Shown here piece after piece: positions 43,688 through 52,310 of a DNA stretch of 63,886 bases (positions within the stretch are counted from its first letter, which is position 1; each line of letters begins with the position of its first letter). The notes beneath the pieces were generated by a model. The model worked only from the letters and a program-made list of their open reading frames with translations, made no database searches and had not been told where the DNA came from. The DNA is taken from NCBI GenBank assembly GCA_050692915.1, contig JBOGVU010000005.1, positions 1-63,886 of the forward strand. Direction: 5' to 3'. A program made the position numbers and the translations under genes. The stretch is from CALAEC01 sp050692915. GTDB taxonomy: Bacteria > Actinomycetota > UBA4738 > CALAEC01.

Positions 43688-45313
43688 TCAGGCGAGGGCT
43701 CCGGCTCCCACCGCGGGAGGGTCGTACAGCTCGATAGTGGCAACAGCCAGGGACAGGAGCAGGCGCCGGCGAGGGTCGTCCAGCTCGTCGCCGAGGAGCG
43801 AGCGGAGCCGGCTGGCCCGGTGTCGAACCGTGTTGTAGTGGAAGAACAGTTCGTCGGCCGCCAGGCGGAGGTTCATGTTCCTGGCTAGGAGCGTCCGGAG
43901 CGTGGCTAGCAGGTCCCCCCGTCGGGCCGGCCCAGGGCCGGCCAGCGGGCCCAGGATCTCATGGGCTACCTTCAGCAGGCGTTGCGGGTCCCGGGTCAGA
44001 GACAGCAGCCCGACGGCGCCTAGGTCGGCGAAATGGGCCACCTGGGCGCTAACGGGGTTGATCTGGCGAAAGCGCAGCGCTAGCTTCGCCTCGGCAAAGG
44101 CCTCCGCGAGCCCTGTGACGTCGCGTCGGGGCCGCCCCACACCCAGCACTAGACCGGAGTCATGCCAGGGCGAGTCCTTGGTGCCTGCCAACTCCGCGGC
44201 GATCGTGCTCGCCACGATCACCGGATTGTCGTGGGGACGGAGGTGCACGACCACGCCCACACCGGGAGGGCGAAGGAAGACCCGTCCCTCGAGAGCGCAG
44301 TCGCGAAGGATGGCCTTCAACGTGAGAAGGTCGCCCTCGCCGAAAAGCTCAAAGGCGCTACCGTTGCCCTTCCCGGAGGGGGTCCGGCCGGCCACCAGGA
44401 CTAAGTACGGGCGCTGGAGTGGCCATCCGATCCTCGAGGCTCGCGACCGAGCGTCTTCGGGTTGCACCGGACGCCCTTCGGTGAGGTCCTCGAACAGCTC
44501 TCGCTCATACTTGCGGTACACCTGCTCTACCTGCTGGCGACCCACGAGGAGCATCCCGGCTACGACCGCGGCGTGTGCGATCGCCGATCGGGTCAGAGTG
44601 TCGCTCGGATCGACATCCCGCACGCAGACGATCGCGCGAGAGGAGCCGCCGGCCGGTGCCGACGCAAGGTAGTAGCCCACGCCCCCCACCTGGATCACAC
44701 CTCCCGTGACTCCACGGGACAAGAAGCCGATCAGCTCGTCGGAGCCCCAGCCATCCTCATCGCCGGCCGCCCCGAGCAACTCACCGCTGTCTGTAAAGAT
44801 GGCCGCAGGCCTATGGAGCGCCTGGGCCAGGATGTGGGCCACTGAGCTGGGGTCGCCCTCCTCACGTAGCGCCGCCTGCGTCAGTCCGTCGTGCACCACC
44901 ATCGACTCCCGAAGGGTCTCGAGCTGATGTCCGGCGATGGCGGTGAGGAGAGGATTCACGATCTCGTCGAAGGGGCCCTCCGGCATTAACAGAACGGGGA
45001 AGGAAACCTCGTCAGCGGCTTCCACGAGGGCGTTGGGAACCTCCGACCAGTACTCGGACAGCTTCAGCGCCAGGCCGGCAGCTCTCGACTGGTCGAGTCG
45101 CTCGATCAGGTCAGCCAGGTCCAGGTTGAGCAGCGGATAGGCGTTCGACAGCACCAGCTGGTGAGGCTGCACGCCCTCGAAGTCAGTGACGTCGAGCACG
45201 CCGACCCCCTCGACAGCGCGCCCCACGCCCTCGAGCCCGGCCACCACCCGCGCCGCTTCCAAGCAGGGAAGGGTGAGCGCCTGCTCTACGGTGTAGGAGA
45301 TCATCCTCGACAC
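43688..45313 (-). CDS. PucR-family transcriptional regulator, copy 1
   Basis: 541 residues from GTG 45313. The N-terminal PucR domain (about 10-130) and the C-terminal helix-turn-helix LAADELFFHYNTVRHRASRL mark the PucR/CdaR family, which controls purine (PucR in Bacillus) and sugar-acid catabolism. A GAF-like middle region (170-280) probably senses a metabolite. It is 131 bases upstream of the set 1 transporter in the same orientation, so it is a likely local regulator of that unit. Confidence 0.92.
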   Translation of the reverse strand: MSRMISYTVEQALTLPCLEAARVVAGLEGVGRAVEGVGVLDVTDFEGVQPHQLVLSNAYPLLNLDLADLIERLDQSRAAGLALKLSEYWSEVPNALVEAADEVSFPVLLMPEGPFDEIVNPLLTAIAGHQLETLRESMVVHDGLTQAALREEGDPSSVAHILAQALHRPAAIFTDSGELLGAAGDEDGWGSDELIGFLSRGVTGGVIQVGGVGYYLASAPAGGSSRAIVCVRDVDPSDTLTRSAIAHAAVVAGMLLVGRQQVEQVYRKYERELFEDLTEGRPVQPEDARSRASRIGWPLQRPYLVLVAGRTPSGKGNGSAFELFGEGDLLTLKAILRDCALEGRVFLRPPGVGVVVHLRPHDNPVIVASTIAAELAGTKDSPWHDSGLVLGVGRPRRDVTGLAEAFAEAKLALRFRQINPVSAQVAHFADLGAVGLLSLTRDPQRLLKVAHEILGPLAGPGPARRGDLLATLRTLLARNMNLRLAADELFFHYNTVRHRASRLRSLLGDELDDPRRRLLLSLAVATIELYDPPAVGAGALA

Positions 45314-45423
45314 GGGAGCATCCTACAAGGGGTCTCGTTCCCAGGGGGGGCGCATCTGTTGCGGACGGCCTCGGTTCACTGTACCGAGATGCCATCAACC
45401 GGTAGGGTGCCGCGGGGCCTGGA

Positions 45424-46041
45424 TCAGGTCCCGGGAGTCGAGGCAGGCGGCCCCTGGCCGGCGCAGACGAGCTGGTAGTCCTCCCACGTGTCCACGTCAA
45501 CGGGAGCGGTTCCCAGTTCGACGGCCACGACCCAACCAGGGTGCCTACGCAGGACCGCCCGCGCACCGGAATCGCCTTGCACAGCCCGCAACGACGCCCA
45601 GACCATGCGCCCCAACAGGACCGGATGTCCGGGCCGCCCCCCATACCTGGCTTGAATCACGGGTCCGCCCGTGGTCCGGTAGGCGTCCACGACCGCCCGC
45701 ACCGCGCCGGGCTGAACGCCGGGCTCATCACCCAGCAGCACCACGGCGGCCTCGGCCCCGGAGACCGCCACGAGCCCCACAGCCAGCGAGGTGGACTGAC
45801 CGTATGCAAAGTGGGGGTTGACGACGGTTCGGACGCCAAGCCCCAGCCGCAGCGCCCGGGCCACGCGGTCCGCGTCGTGGCCCAGTACCACCACCACGCG
45901 GTCGAGCTCGGTGATGGCGGTGTCGACGACATGCTGGAGCATCGGCCTGCCCCCGACCGGCAGGAGCTGCTTGGTTCGACCCAGTCGGGACCCTGTCCCG
46001 CCGGCCAGGATGACCCCCGCCACCCCGTTGCCCGCCGTCAC
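45424..46041 (-). CDS. mocA: Molybdenum cofactor cytidylyltransferase-like protein
   Basis: 205 residues from GTG 46041, overlapping the XdhC-like stop as GTGA. The nucleotidyltransferase motif is ILAGGTGSRLGRTKQLLPV, and VLLGDEPGVQP holds the metal-binding Asp. MocA adds CMP to molybdopterin to give the cytosine dinucleotide cofactor of molybdenum hydroxylases. It is placed with XdhC and near the three hydroxylase subunits. MobA (GMP transfer) is the alternative. Confidence 0.87.
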   Translation of the reverse strand: MTAGNGVAGVILAGGTGSRLGRTKQLLPVGGRPMLQHVVDTAITELDRVVVVLGHDADRVARALRLGLGVRTVVNPHFAYGQSTSLAVGLVAVSGAEAAVVLLGDEPGVQPGAVRAVVDAYRTTGGPVIQARYGGRPGHPVLLGRMVWASLRAVQGDSGARAVLRRHPGWVVAVELGTAPVDVDTWEDYQLVCAGQGPPASTPGT

Positions 46042-47183
46042 GGTGTCGACCCCGGCACGGGAGCCTTGGCGACATCGCTGCGCCGATCGTGAATCGGTCC
46101 CCGGCGATCGCGAAGCGGACTGCCCGGTCGTCCCCGGCGGACGGACAGGATCTCGGCAACGATCGCCATGGCAATCTCCTCGGGGCCCTCCGCTCCGACG
46201 TCGAGACCGGCCGGCCCGTAGATACGAGCCCGTTGCTCGACCGTCGGCCACCGATCCTTCGCCTCCAGGTCAGCGAGGATCCGCTCCAACCTGGCCCGCG
46301 GGCCCAGTACGCCGATGTACCAGGCGGGCGTGGCCAGCAACGCGGACAGGTATTCCCGGTCCCTGAGGTAGTGGTGGGTCACGAGGACGACGGCCGTCCA
46401 CTGGTCGATCGAGATGCTGCTTACATCGGCGGGCCGTCGGAGCGAAACGAACCGGCCCTCGGAAGGCAGGACCACATCCCGATCAGTGTCCTCAACTACC
46501 ACGAGATCCCATCCGAGCTTGTCGGCAGCGCGGACCAGCGAGCCGGCGTCGGGTCCCGCGCCGCAGACGACGACCCGAACCGGAACCTCCGGCACGTCGA
46601 TGAAGACGCGCAGGCGTCGGTCACCGACCGCAATGTCCACGACCCCGGGACCCATCGTCGCGAGGGCGCGTCGGCCGTACTCGACCATAATGCGGACCGC
46701 ATCCGCGTTCCCGACGCTTCCTTCCGACGACCCGTCGGCCTCGACAACGAGGTGGTCACCAGGGGCGGCGGCTGGCACCGTCGAGTTCACCACCGTGATC
46801 AGGGCCACCTGTCGGCGACGCCTTCGCGGGATCGCGAGCGCCTCCAACGACGATGCTTCCTCCCCTGGCTCGACGAACAGCGTCATCGCGCCGCCGCAGC
46901 CCAGCCCCCATCCCCATATCGCCTCGTCATGGTCCCAATGATCCACCTCCACGACCCGCGGCCTTCTCTTCCCAAGGACCTCCACTGCGATACGCTCCAC
47001 CTCGGCGTCCAAGCATCCACCGCTGATCGTGCCCACCCGTTCTCCCTCTTCCGAGATCAACAGGCGGGCACCGGGACGGCGGTAGGTCGACCCCTCCGTT
47101 GTCAGGATCGTGGCCACAGCGAAGCGAGTTCCTGCTCGCCGGAACCGCTCCGCGGCCTCCAGGACCTGGGTGGTTTCGTCCAC
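46038..47183 (-). CDS. xdhC: XdhC/CoxI-family molybdenum hydroxylase maturation protein
   Basis: 381 residues from GTG 47183. The N-terminal XdhC-CoxI domain carries TTEGSTYRRPGARLLI and SGGCLDAEVE, a GLGCGG Cys, and the C-terminal Rossmann part starts at VVVCGAGPDAGSL. XdhC proteins bind the sulfurated Mo cofactor and insert it into xanthine dehydrogenase-type enzymes. The stop overlaps mocA, and the pair is divergent from the binding-protein gene at 47.4 kb. Length is at the upper end for the family. Confidence 0.92.
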   Translation of the reverse strand: MDETTQVLEAAERFRRAGTRFAVATILTTEGSTYRRPGARLLISEEGERVGTISGGCLDAEVERIAVEVLGKRRPRVVEVDHWDHDEAIWGWGLGCGGAMTLFVEPGEEASSLEALAIPRRRRRQVALITVVNSTVPAAAPGDHLVVEADGSSEGSVGNADAVRIMVEYGRRALATMGPGVVDIAVGDRRLRVFIDVPEVPVRVVVCGAGPDAGSLVRAADKLGWDLVVVEDTDRDVVLPSEGRFVSLRRPADVSSISIDQWTAVVLVTHHYLRDREYLSALLATPAWYIGVLGPRARLERILADLEAKDRWPTVEQRARIYGPAGLDVGAEGPEEIAMAIVAEILSVRRGRPGSPLRDRRGPIHDRRSDVAKAPVPGSTP

Positions 47184-47410
47184 AAGCGGAGCCTACCCCC
47201 TCGATCCTGGGCTGGGGTGTGTGCCTAGGAACAGAACCAGCGAAAGGAGCGAATCGGATCGGGCGACGTTCCCAGTGGGACCTTTGTGGGGTGAAGCCAA
47301 ACAGCCGGGAGGAGAGTGGCCTCGTTCTGCCATTGTTGCCGTGCCCCCCTAATGGTACGACACACCCGCTAGGGTGGGCGGATGCCGGGCAGTGAGCCGA
47401 GGGGGGAGCC
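47184..47410. promoter_or_regulatory. Divergent control region between xdhC and the binding-protein gene
   Basis: 227 bases. It holds an inverted repeat TGCCATT (47328-47334) and AATGGTA (47351-47357), which resembles the one at 34270-34308 but with a shorter spacer. A GAGGGGGGAG ribosome-binding sequence precedes the plus-strand start. Confidence 0.4.
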
Positions 47411-48448
47411 ATGACTCGTCGCAGAACCGCGTCGGCTGTGTTCTCGATCAGCCTGTTGGTGACGGTTGCGTGTGCCGGGGAGGACACCCAGACACAGGAT
47501 GGGGGCCAGACGGGCGGAGGCGAGCGGGCCAGCGTGACAATGCTCATCGACTTCTTCCCCAGCGGCAACCATTCGCCCTTCTACTCCGCTGAGGCAGAGG
47601 GTTTCTTCGAGGAGCAAAATCTGGACGTCAGCATCGAGCACGTTATCGGCGGCACCGAGGTCATCAAGACCATCGTCGCGGGCCAGGCGGAGTTCGGCTA
47701 CGCGGACTTCGCGAGTATGGCAGTAGCGAACCAGAACGAAGACGCGGGGTTGATGGCGGTGATGGGGATCCTCCAGCAGTCGCCGATGTCCATCCTGTCT
47801 CCTGCCGCGAACGGCATCGAGTCCCCCGCCGACCTCAAGGGCAAGCAGATCGTAGACTTCGCAGGAAGCTCGACCCAGGTGGTCTGGCCGGTGTTCCTTG
47901 AGGAGAACGGCCTGTCGGAGGAAGAAATCAACCTGGAGCTCGTCGACCCCGCCACCCGGCTCACGCTGGTGGTCCAGGGTCGCGCCGATGCCTCGGTCGG
48001 CTTCTTCACCGATAACGAACCACAGCTTCGCGAGCAGTGCGACTGCGACGTGAACGTCCTCAAATGGAAGGACCTCGGGATCTCCTCACTCAGCAACGGC
48101 ATCGTCGTTTCGCAGGAGTACATGGAAGAGAACCCGGACGTCGTCGAGCGCTTCGTCGCCGCGATCACAGACGGCCTCACGTTTACCCGAGACAACCCGG
48201 AGGCCGCCGTCGACGACCTGATCGATCTTAAGGGCGCGGACCTGGGTGTCCCGCGCGACGTCACCCTGGCCCAGACTCTAAACGAGCTTACCCTCGTCAC
48301 AACGGCCAACGGCGGTGGCGACCCGCCAGGGCTCATGACCGAGGAGGATTGGCAGTCCACCATAGACCTGATGGTCGCGGCGGGCCAGATGGATGCGCCG
48401 GAGGATATCGCCGTCTTCTACACGAACGAGTTCATCCCAGGCTCCTGA
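47411..48448 (+). CDS. NMT1/THI5-like ABC substrate-binding lipoprotein (orphan)
   Basis: 345 residues from ATG 47411. The lipobox is LVTVAC with a Gln/Gly-rich linker. The mature part matches the THI5/NMT1 fold (IDFFPSGNHSPFYSAEAEGFF, then VIGGTEVIKTIVAGQAEFG), used to capture pyrimidine-like, thiamine-precursor or sulfonate solutes. No permease or ATPase adjoins it. It precedes the molybdenum hydroxylase genes, so it may deliver the hydroxylase substrate or its precursor. The permease at 33.2 kb and the ATPase at 60.2 kb are possible partners. Confidence 0.9.
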   Translation: MTRRRTASAVFSISLLVTVACAGEDTQTQDGGQTGGGERASVTMLIDFFPSGNHSPFYSAEAEGFFEEQNLDVSIEHVIGGTEVIKTIVAGQAEFGYADFASMAVANQNEDAGLMAVMGILQQSPMSILSPAANGIESPADLKGKQIVDFAGSSTQVVWPVFLEENGLSEEEINLELVDPATRLTLVVQGRADASVGFFTDNEPQLREQCDCDVNVLKWKDLGISSLSNGIVVSQEYMEENPDVVERFVAAITDGLTFTRDNPEAAVDDLIDLKGADLGVPRDVTLAQTLNELTLVTTANGGGDPPGLMTEEDWQSTIDLMVAAGQMDAPEDIAVFYTNEFIPGS

Positions 48449-48575
48449 GCCGCACACATCATGCCCCCCGGCCTCCGCGGGTCGGGGAGCGCGGCACACC
48501 CTGGCCAGCGTTCGCCGGTGACCGTTCCTCCGTCCTCTTGGCGCGGCCGTGCACGGCTCGTCCGATCGGCGACCG

Positions 48576-49430
48576 GTGAAGGCAGCACCCTTCGAGTATC
48601 GCCAGCCGTCCACGCTCGACCAGGCGATCGCCGCGCTCAGCGAGGCAGGAAACGGCGCCCGTCTCCTGGCCGGTGGTCAGAGCCTGCTCCCGATGATGCA
48701 TCTGCGTCTGGTTCGCCCGCGGCTGCTCGTGGACCTCAATGGCCTGCCAGACCTCGACGGCATCCGCCCGGCGGGAGATGGGCTGCACATCGGGGCCCTG
48801 ACCCGGCATCGGACCTTGGAAACCGCCGAGCTTCCCCCACCCTTCAACCTCCTGTCAGCCGCCGCAGCGCGCGTGGGCTCCGTGCCCATCCGAACGCGCG
48901 GGACGTTCGGGGGCTCGCTTGCCCACGCGGATCCCGCCGCTGAGCTTCCTCTGATTGCGGTGACCCTGAGCGCCAGCGTGGTCCTTCGGGGCCCTGAGAA
49001 CGAGCGCGCGATCCCGGCGGAGCAATTCCTGCTCGGCGCATTCGAAACGGCGGCCGCGGACGATGAGATCGTGACCAGCATCGTCCTCCCCCCCGCCCCC
49101 CCTCGGGCCCGATGGGCGTTCGACGAGACGACCCTGCCCCTAAAGGTCGTGGCGGCAGTCGTGGTCGAGGTCGAATCCGATGGACGCTGCTCGTGGGCCC
49201 GGATTGGCCTGGGTGGGATCGCAGCGGCACCTCGTCGCTGCCAGCAGGCCGAGGCCGCGATGGTCGGGAACCCGCTGGATAGGGCAACGGCGGAAGCGGC
49301 AGCCGGTGCGGCCATGGCCGACCTGGGAGCCACACAGACCGTCCAAGCCCACCTCGTCCACCTCGGCGGCGTTCTGGTTCGCCGGGCGGTGAGGCGTCTG
49401 GGGGAACCGGCTCTGGAGGACGGGCGGTGA
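48576..49430 (+). CDS. Molybdenum hydroxylase FAD-binding subunit (medium subunit)
   Basis: 284 residues from GTG 48576; a GTG at 48549 would add nine residues. The FAD-binding PCMH-type motifs are ARLLAGGQSLLPMM and RTRGTFGGSLAHADPAAELP. It passes electrons from the Fe-S subunit to NAD or another acceptor. The stop overlaps the Fe-S subunit gene (GTGA). With the next two genes it forms a three-subunit xanthine dehydrogenase-type enzyme. Confidence 0.92.
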   Translation: MKAAPFEYRQPSTLDQAIAALSEAGNGARLLAGGQSLLPMMHLRLVRPRLLVDLNGLPDLDGIRPAGDGLHIGALTRHRTLETAELPPPFNLLSAAAARVGSVPIRTRGTFGGSLAHADPAAELPLIAVTLSASVVLRGPENERAIPAEQFLLGAFETAAADDEIVTSIVLPPAPPRARWAFDETTLPLKVVAAVVVEVESDGRCSWARIGLGGIAAAPRRCQQAEAAMVGNPLDRATAEAAAGAAMADLGATQTVQAHLVHLGGVLVRRAVRRLGEPALEDGR

Positions 49431-49924
49431 CATCGCCGGAGCGCCTCGAGGTCACCCTGGAGGTGAACGACGCGTCTCGAACGACACGGGTCGAGCCCCG
49501 TCAAACGCTGGCTGACGTCCTTCGGGATGAACTCGGGCTGACCGGGACTCATGTGAGCTGCGAGGTAGGAACGTGCGGGGCCTGCACGGTGTTGGTGGAT
49601 GGCGAGCCCGCGAGGTCCTGTCTCCTCCTCGCGGTGCAAGCAGACGGCAGGAAGGTCACCACAGTGGAAGGGTTGGAAGACGACGGGGAGCTTTCGCCCC
49701 TTCAGATCGCGTTCTGGGACGAGCATGCCTCCCAGTGCGGCTTCTGCACGCCGGGGATGCTGATGCTGGCGTCCTGGCTCCTCGCGACCTACCCCGACCC
49801 GTCCGAGGACGACGTTCGAGATGTACTGTCGGCGAACCTCTGTCGGTGCACCGGGTACGAGGATATCGTCCGGGCTGTGGTGCGGGCTCCGATCCGACCG
49901 ACGGGCAACGGGTCCGGAGGGTGA
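49427..49924 (+). CDS. Molybdenum hydroxylase 2Fe-2S subunit (small subunit)
   Basis: 165 residues from GTG 49427. The plant-type [2Fe-2S] cluster motif is CEVGTCGACTVLVDG, and the second helical cluster domain has CGFCTPGM and CRCTGY. It links the Mo site to FAD. Both ends overlap neighbours as GTGA, so the three subunits are translationally coupled. Confidence 0.94.
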   Translation: MTSPERLEVTLEVNDASRTTRVEPRQTLADVLRDELGLTGTHVSCEVGTCGACTVLVDGEPARSCLLLAVQADGRKVTTVEGLEDDGELSPLQIAFWDEHASQCGFCTPGMLMLASWLLATYPDPSEDDVRDVLSANLCRCTGYEDIVRAVVRAPIRPTGNGSGG

Positions 49925-52290
49925 CAAAGGGCAGGTTCGTCGGCGCTGGGATCCGACGCATTGAAGCGCCGAGGTTCCTTTCCGGGCGAGGCCGGTACGT
50001 CGCGGACCTGCCGGCCACCGACATGCTCCACCTGGCGTTTGTGCGCAGCCGGAGCGCGCACTCTGTTCTGGATCGTGTCGATGTGTCGGCAGCTGCGGAG
50101 TTTCCAGGCGTAGCCGGGGTCGTGACCGCCGAGGACCTCAGCGGCCGCGTGTATCCAATCGTGACTCGATTTCCACATCCCTCCTGGCAGGGATCGGCGT
50201 ATCCCGTCCTGGCTGAAGAACGGATGCGGTTCGCCGGTCAGGCCGTCGCCGCGGTCCTCGCGTCCAGTCGTGCGGTGGCCGAGGACGCCGCCGAGCAGGT
50301 GGTAATCCACTCACGACCGCTCCCAGTGCTGAGCGACGTCGCCGCCGCGCTGGATCCCTCCAGCAAGGCCCTCCATCCCGGCTGGCAGGGAAACCTCTTT
50401 CTGCGCCAGGAACTCAGGGCGGGTGACGTCGAAGAGGCGTTCCGATTGGCAACGGGAACCGTGCGGCTCCAGCTGACCCACGGCCGCGTCGCCGGCGTTC
50501 CCCTCGAGCCGCGCGCCTGCCTGGCCTTAGTCGAGGCCGGGCGGCTAACGCTCTGGACTTCTAGCCAGACCCCGCAGATCGTCCGGGCCGGCGTGGCCAT
50601 GTGTCTGGGAATCGACCAGGACCGGCTCCGTGTCGTGGCGCCCGACGTCGGCGGCGGTTTCGGGGTCAAGCAGCAGCTCTTCCCGGAGGAGGTACTGGTG
50701 TCCCTGCTCGCGCTGGAGACCGGACGGCCGGTGCGGTGGGTGGAGGATGGAGCCGAGCAGCTGCTCGCCAGCGTGCATGCCCGGGAGCAGGTCCATGAGG
50801 TGGAGGCCGCCTATGCAGACGATGGCAAGGTGGTGGGCGTCCGGGTGCGCATCCTCGTGGACTGCGGGGCGTACTCGATGTTCCCCTCCACTGCAGCCCT
50901 CGACGGACAGAGCACCCTGGCAGCGCTCCCCGGTCCGTACGCCATCCCTGCTCTCGAGGCGGAAGTCCTGTCGGTCGCCACCAACAAGTGTCCGGTCGGC
51001 CCCTATCGTGGGGTGGGTCGGCCCGCCGCGTGCTTCACGATGGAGCGGGCGATGGACGCCGTCGCGGCCCGGCTCGGGCGCGATCCGGTCGAGATCCGTG
51101 CCCACAACCTCATCTCGCCCGATCGGCTGCCGTACCGTTCGGCCACGGGTCAAGTCTACGGGTCCGGCAGCTATCGGGCTGCGCTCGATGAGGTGTGCCG
51201 AGTCGGAGACTACGAAGGGTGGCGTCATCGCGCCAGGGCCTCGCAGGGGCATCGGCTACGGCTCGGAGTGGGCGTTGCCTGCATGATGGAGCAGGCGGCT
51301 TTCGTGACCGCCCGAGGATTCCGTGAGCTCGGGGTCCCACTGCGGTTCGTGTCCGAGACGGTCAGTGTCGCCCTCGGCTCGTCCGGAAAGGTAACGGTGG
51401 ACGTTCCGACGCACTCCCACGGCCAAGGACACGAGACAGTGGTGGCCCAAGTGGTGGCCGACGAACTCGGGACCGAGCTCCACGATGTGGCGGTCCGCTT
51501 CGGCGACACAGATCTCTCGCCGCAGGGAATCGGCACGTTCAACAGCCGGAGCGCGGTAGTGGCGGCCGGAGGTGCCCAGCAGGCAGCTCGCGCGGTGGGA
51601 GCCATGGTCGTCCGACTGGCCGGCGAACTGCTCGGCGTCCGACCGGACGACCTCGAGATCCAACCGGGTGGAGTGGGCCGGCGCGACAGCGGAGCCGCGT
51701 TGCTCTCGCTGGTTGAAATCGTGTCCTGGGCCTCCACCCACCACGACCGCCTGCCCTCAGGGGTCGATCCGCGCCTGCGGGCCGATTGGACGTTCGAGGC
51801 TCCCCAGGGCACCGGGACAGTCTCGAATGCGGCGCACCTGGCTGTCGTGGAGCTCGATGCCGAGACCGGGGGGCTCCGTGTGCTCCGCTACGTGGTGGTG
51901 GAGGATGCGGGCCGGATCCTCAACCCGCGGATCGTGGAGGGGCAGATTCGCGGGGCCGTAGCCCAGGGGTTGGGTCATGCGCTCCTTGAGGAGCTGCAAT
52001 ACGATCGCGAAGGACACCTACAGAACGGGACGCCCGGCGGATACATCACCCCACGAGCCAGGGACGTGCCACCCATCGAGATCCACCATCTTGAGACCGT
52101 CGAGCCGAACTCTCCGAACGGCGCCAAGGGGATAGGCGAGGGTGGTGCGGTCGCTGCTCCGGCAGCCATCGCGGCGGCCATCGACCAGGCGCTGGAGCCC
52201 GCCGGATACCCGCGCGTCCTGCGACTTCCCGTCACCCAGCGAAGACTGCTGGACCTGCTCGCGACACGCAGCGATCCCCTCTCGACGTGA
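49921..52290 (+). CDS. Molybdenum hydroxylase catalytic subunit (large subunit)
   Basis: 789 residues from GTG 49921. Mo-pterin contacts are seen as GGGFGVKQQ (about 243-251) and the glycine-rich PYRGVGRPAA (about 361). The catalytic Glu is Glu740 in KGIGEGGAVAAP. The active-site loop is not the AYRCSF loop of aerobic CO dehydrogenase, so a heterocycle hydroxylase (xanthine, nicotinate or similar) is favoured. The operon lacks its own maturase but XdhC/MocA lie 1.4 kb upstream on the other strand. It ends 20 bases from the convergent PucR gene. Confidence 0.93.
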   Translation: MTKGRFVGAGIRRIEAPRFLSGRGRYVADLPATDMLHLAFVRSRSAHSVLDRVDVSAAAEFPGVAGVVTAEDLSGRVYPIVTRFPHPSWQGSAYPVLAEERMRFAGQAVAAVLASSRAVAEDAAEQVVIHSRPLPVLSDVAAALDPSSKALHPGWQGNLFLRQELRAGDVEEAFRLATGTVRLQLTHGRVAGVPLEPRACLALVEAGRLTLWTSSQTPQIVRAGVAMCLGIDQDRLRVVAPDVGGGFGVKQQLFPEEVLVSLLALETGRPVRWVEDGAEQLLASVHAREQVHEVEAAYADDGKVVGVRVRILVDCGAYSMFPSTAALDGQSTLAALPGPYAIPALEAEVLSVATNKCPVGPYRGVGRPAACFTMERAMDAVAARLGRDPVEIRAHNLISPDRLPYRSATGQVYGSGSYRAALDEVCRVGDYEGWRHRARASQGHRLRLGVGVACMMEQAAFVTARGFRELGVPLRFVSETVSVALGSSGKVTVDVPTHSHGQGHETVVAQVVADELGTELHDVAVRFGDTDLSPQGIGTFNSRSAVVAAGGAQQAARAVGAMVVRLAGELLGVRPDDLEIQPGGVGRRDSGAALLSLVEIVSWASTHHDRLPSGVDPRLRADWTFEAPQGTGTVSNAAHLAVVELDAETGGLRVLRYVVVEDAGRILNPRIVEGQIRGAVAQGLGHALLEELQYDREGHLQNGTPGGYITPRARDVPPIEIHHLETVEPNSPNGAKGIGEGGAVAAPAAIAAAIDQALEPAGYPRVLRLPVTQRRLLDLLATRSDPLST

Positions 52291-52310
52291 CGTGGAAGCA
52301 TGCCGCCGTG

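Noticed and set aside
49921..52290. Annotation of the large subunit as aerobic CO dehydrogenase
   Set aside because: The CO dehydrogenase active-site loop is not present; the loop is of the xanthine dehydrogenase type.
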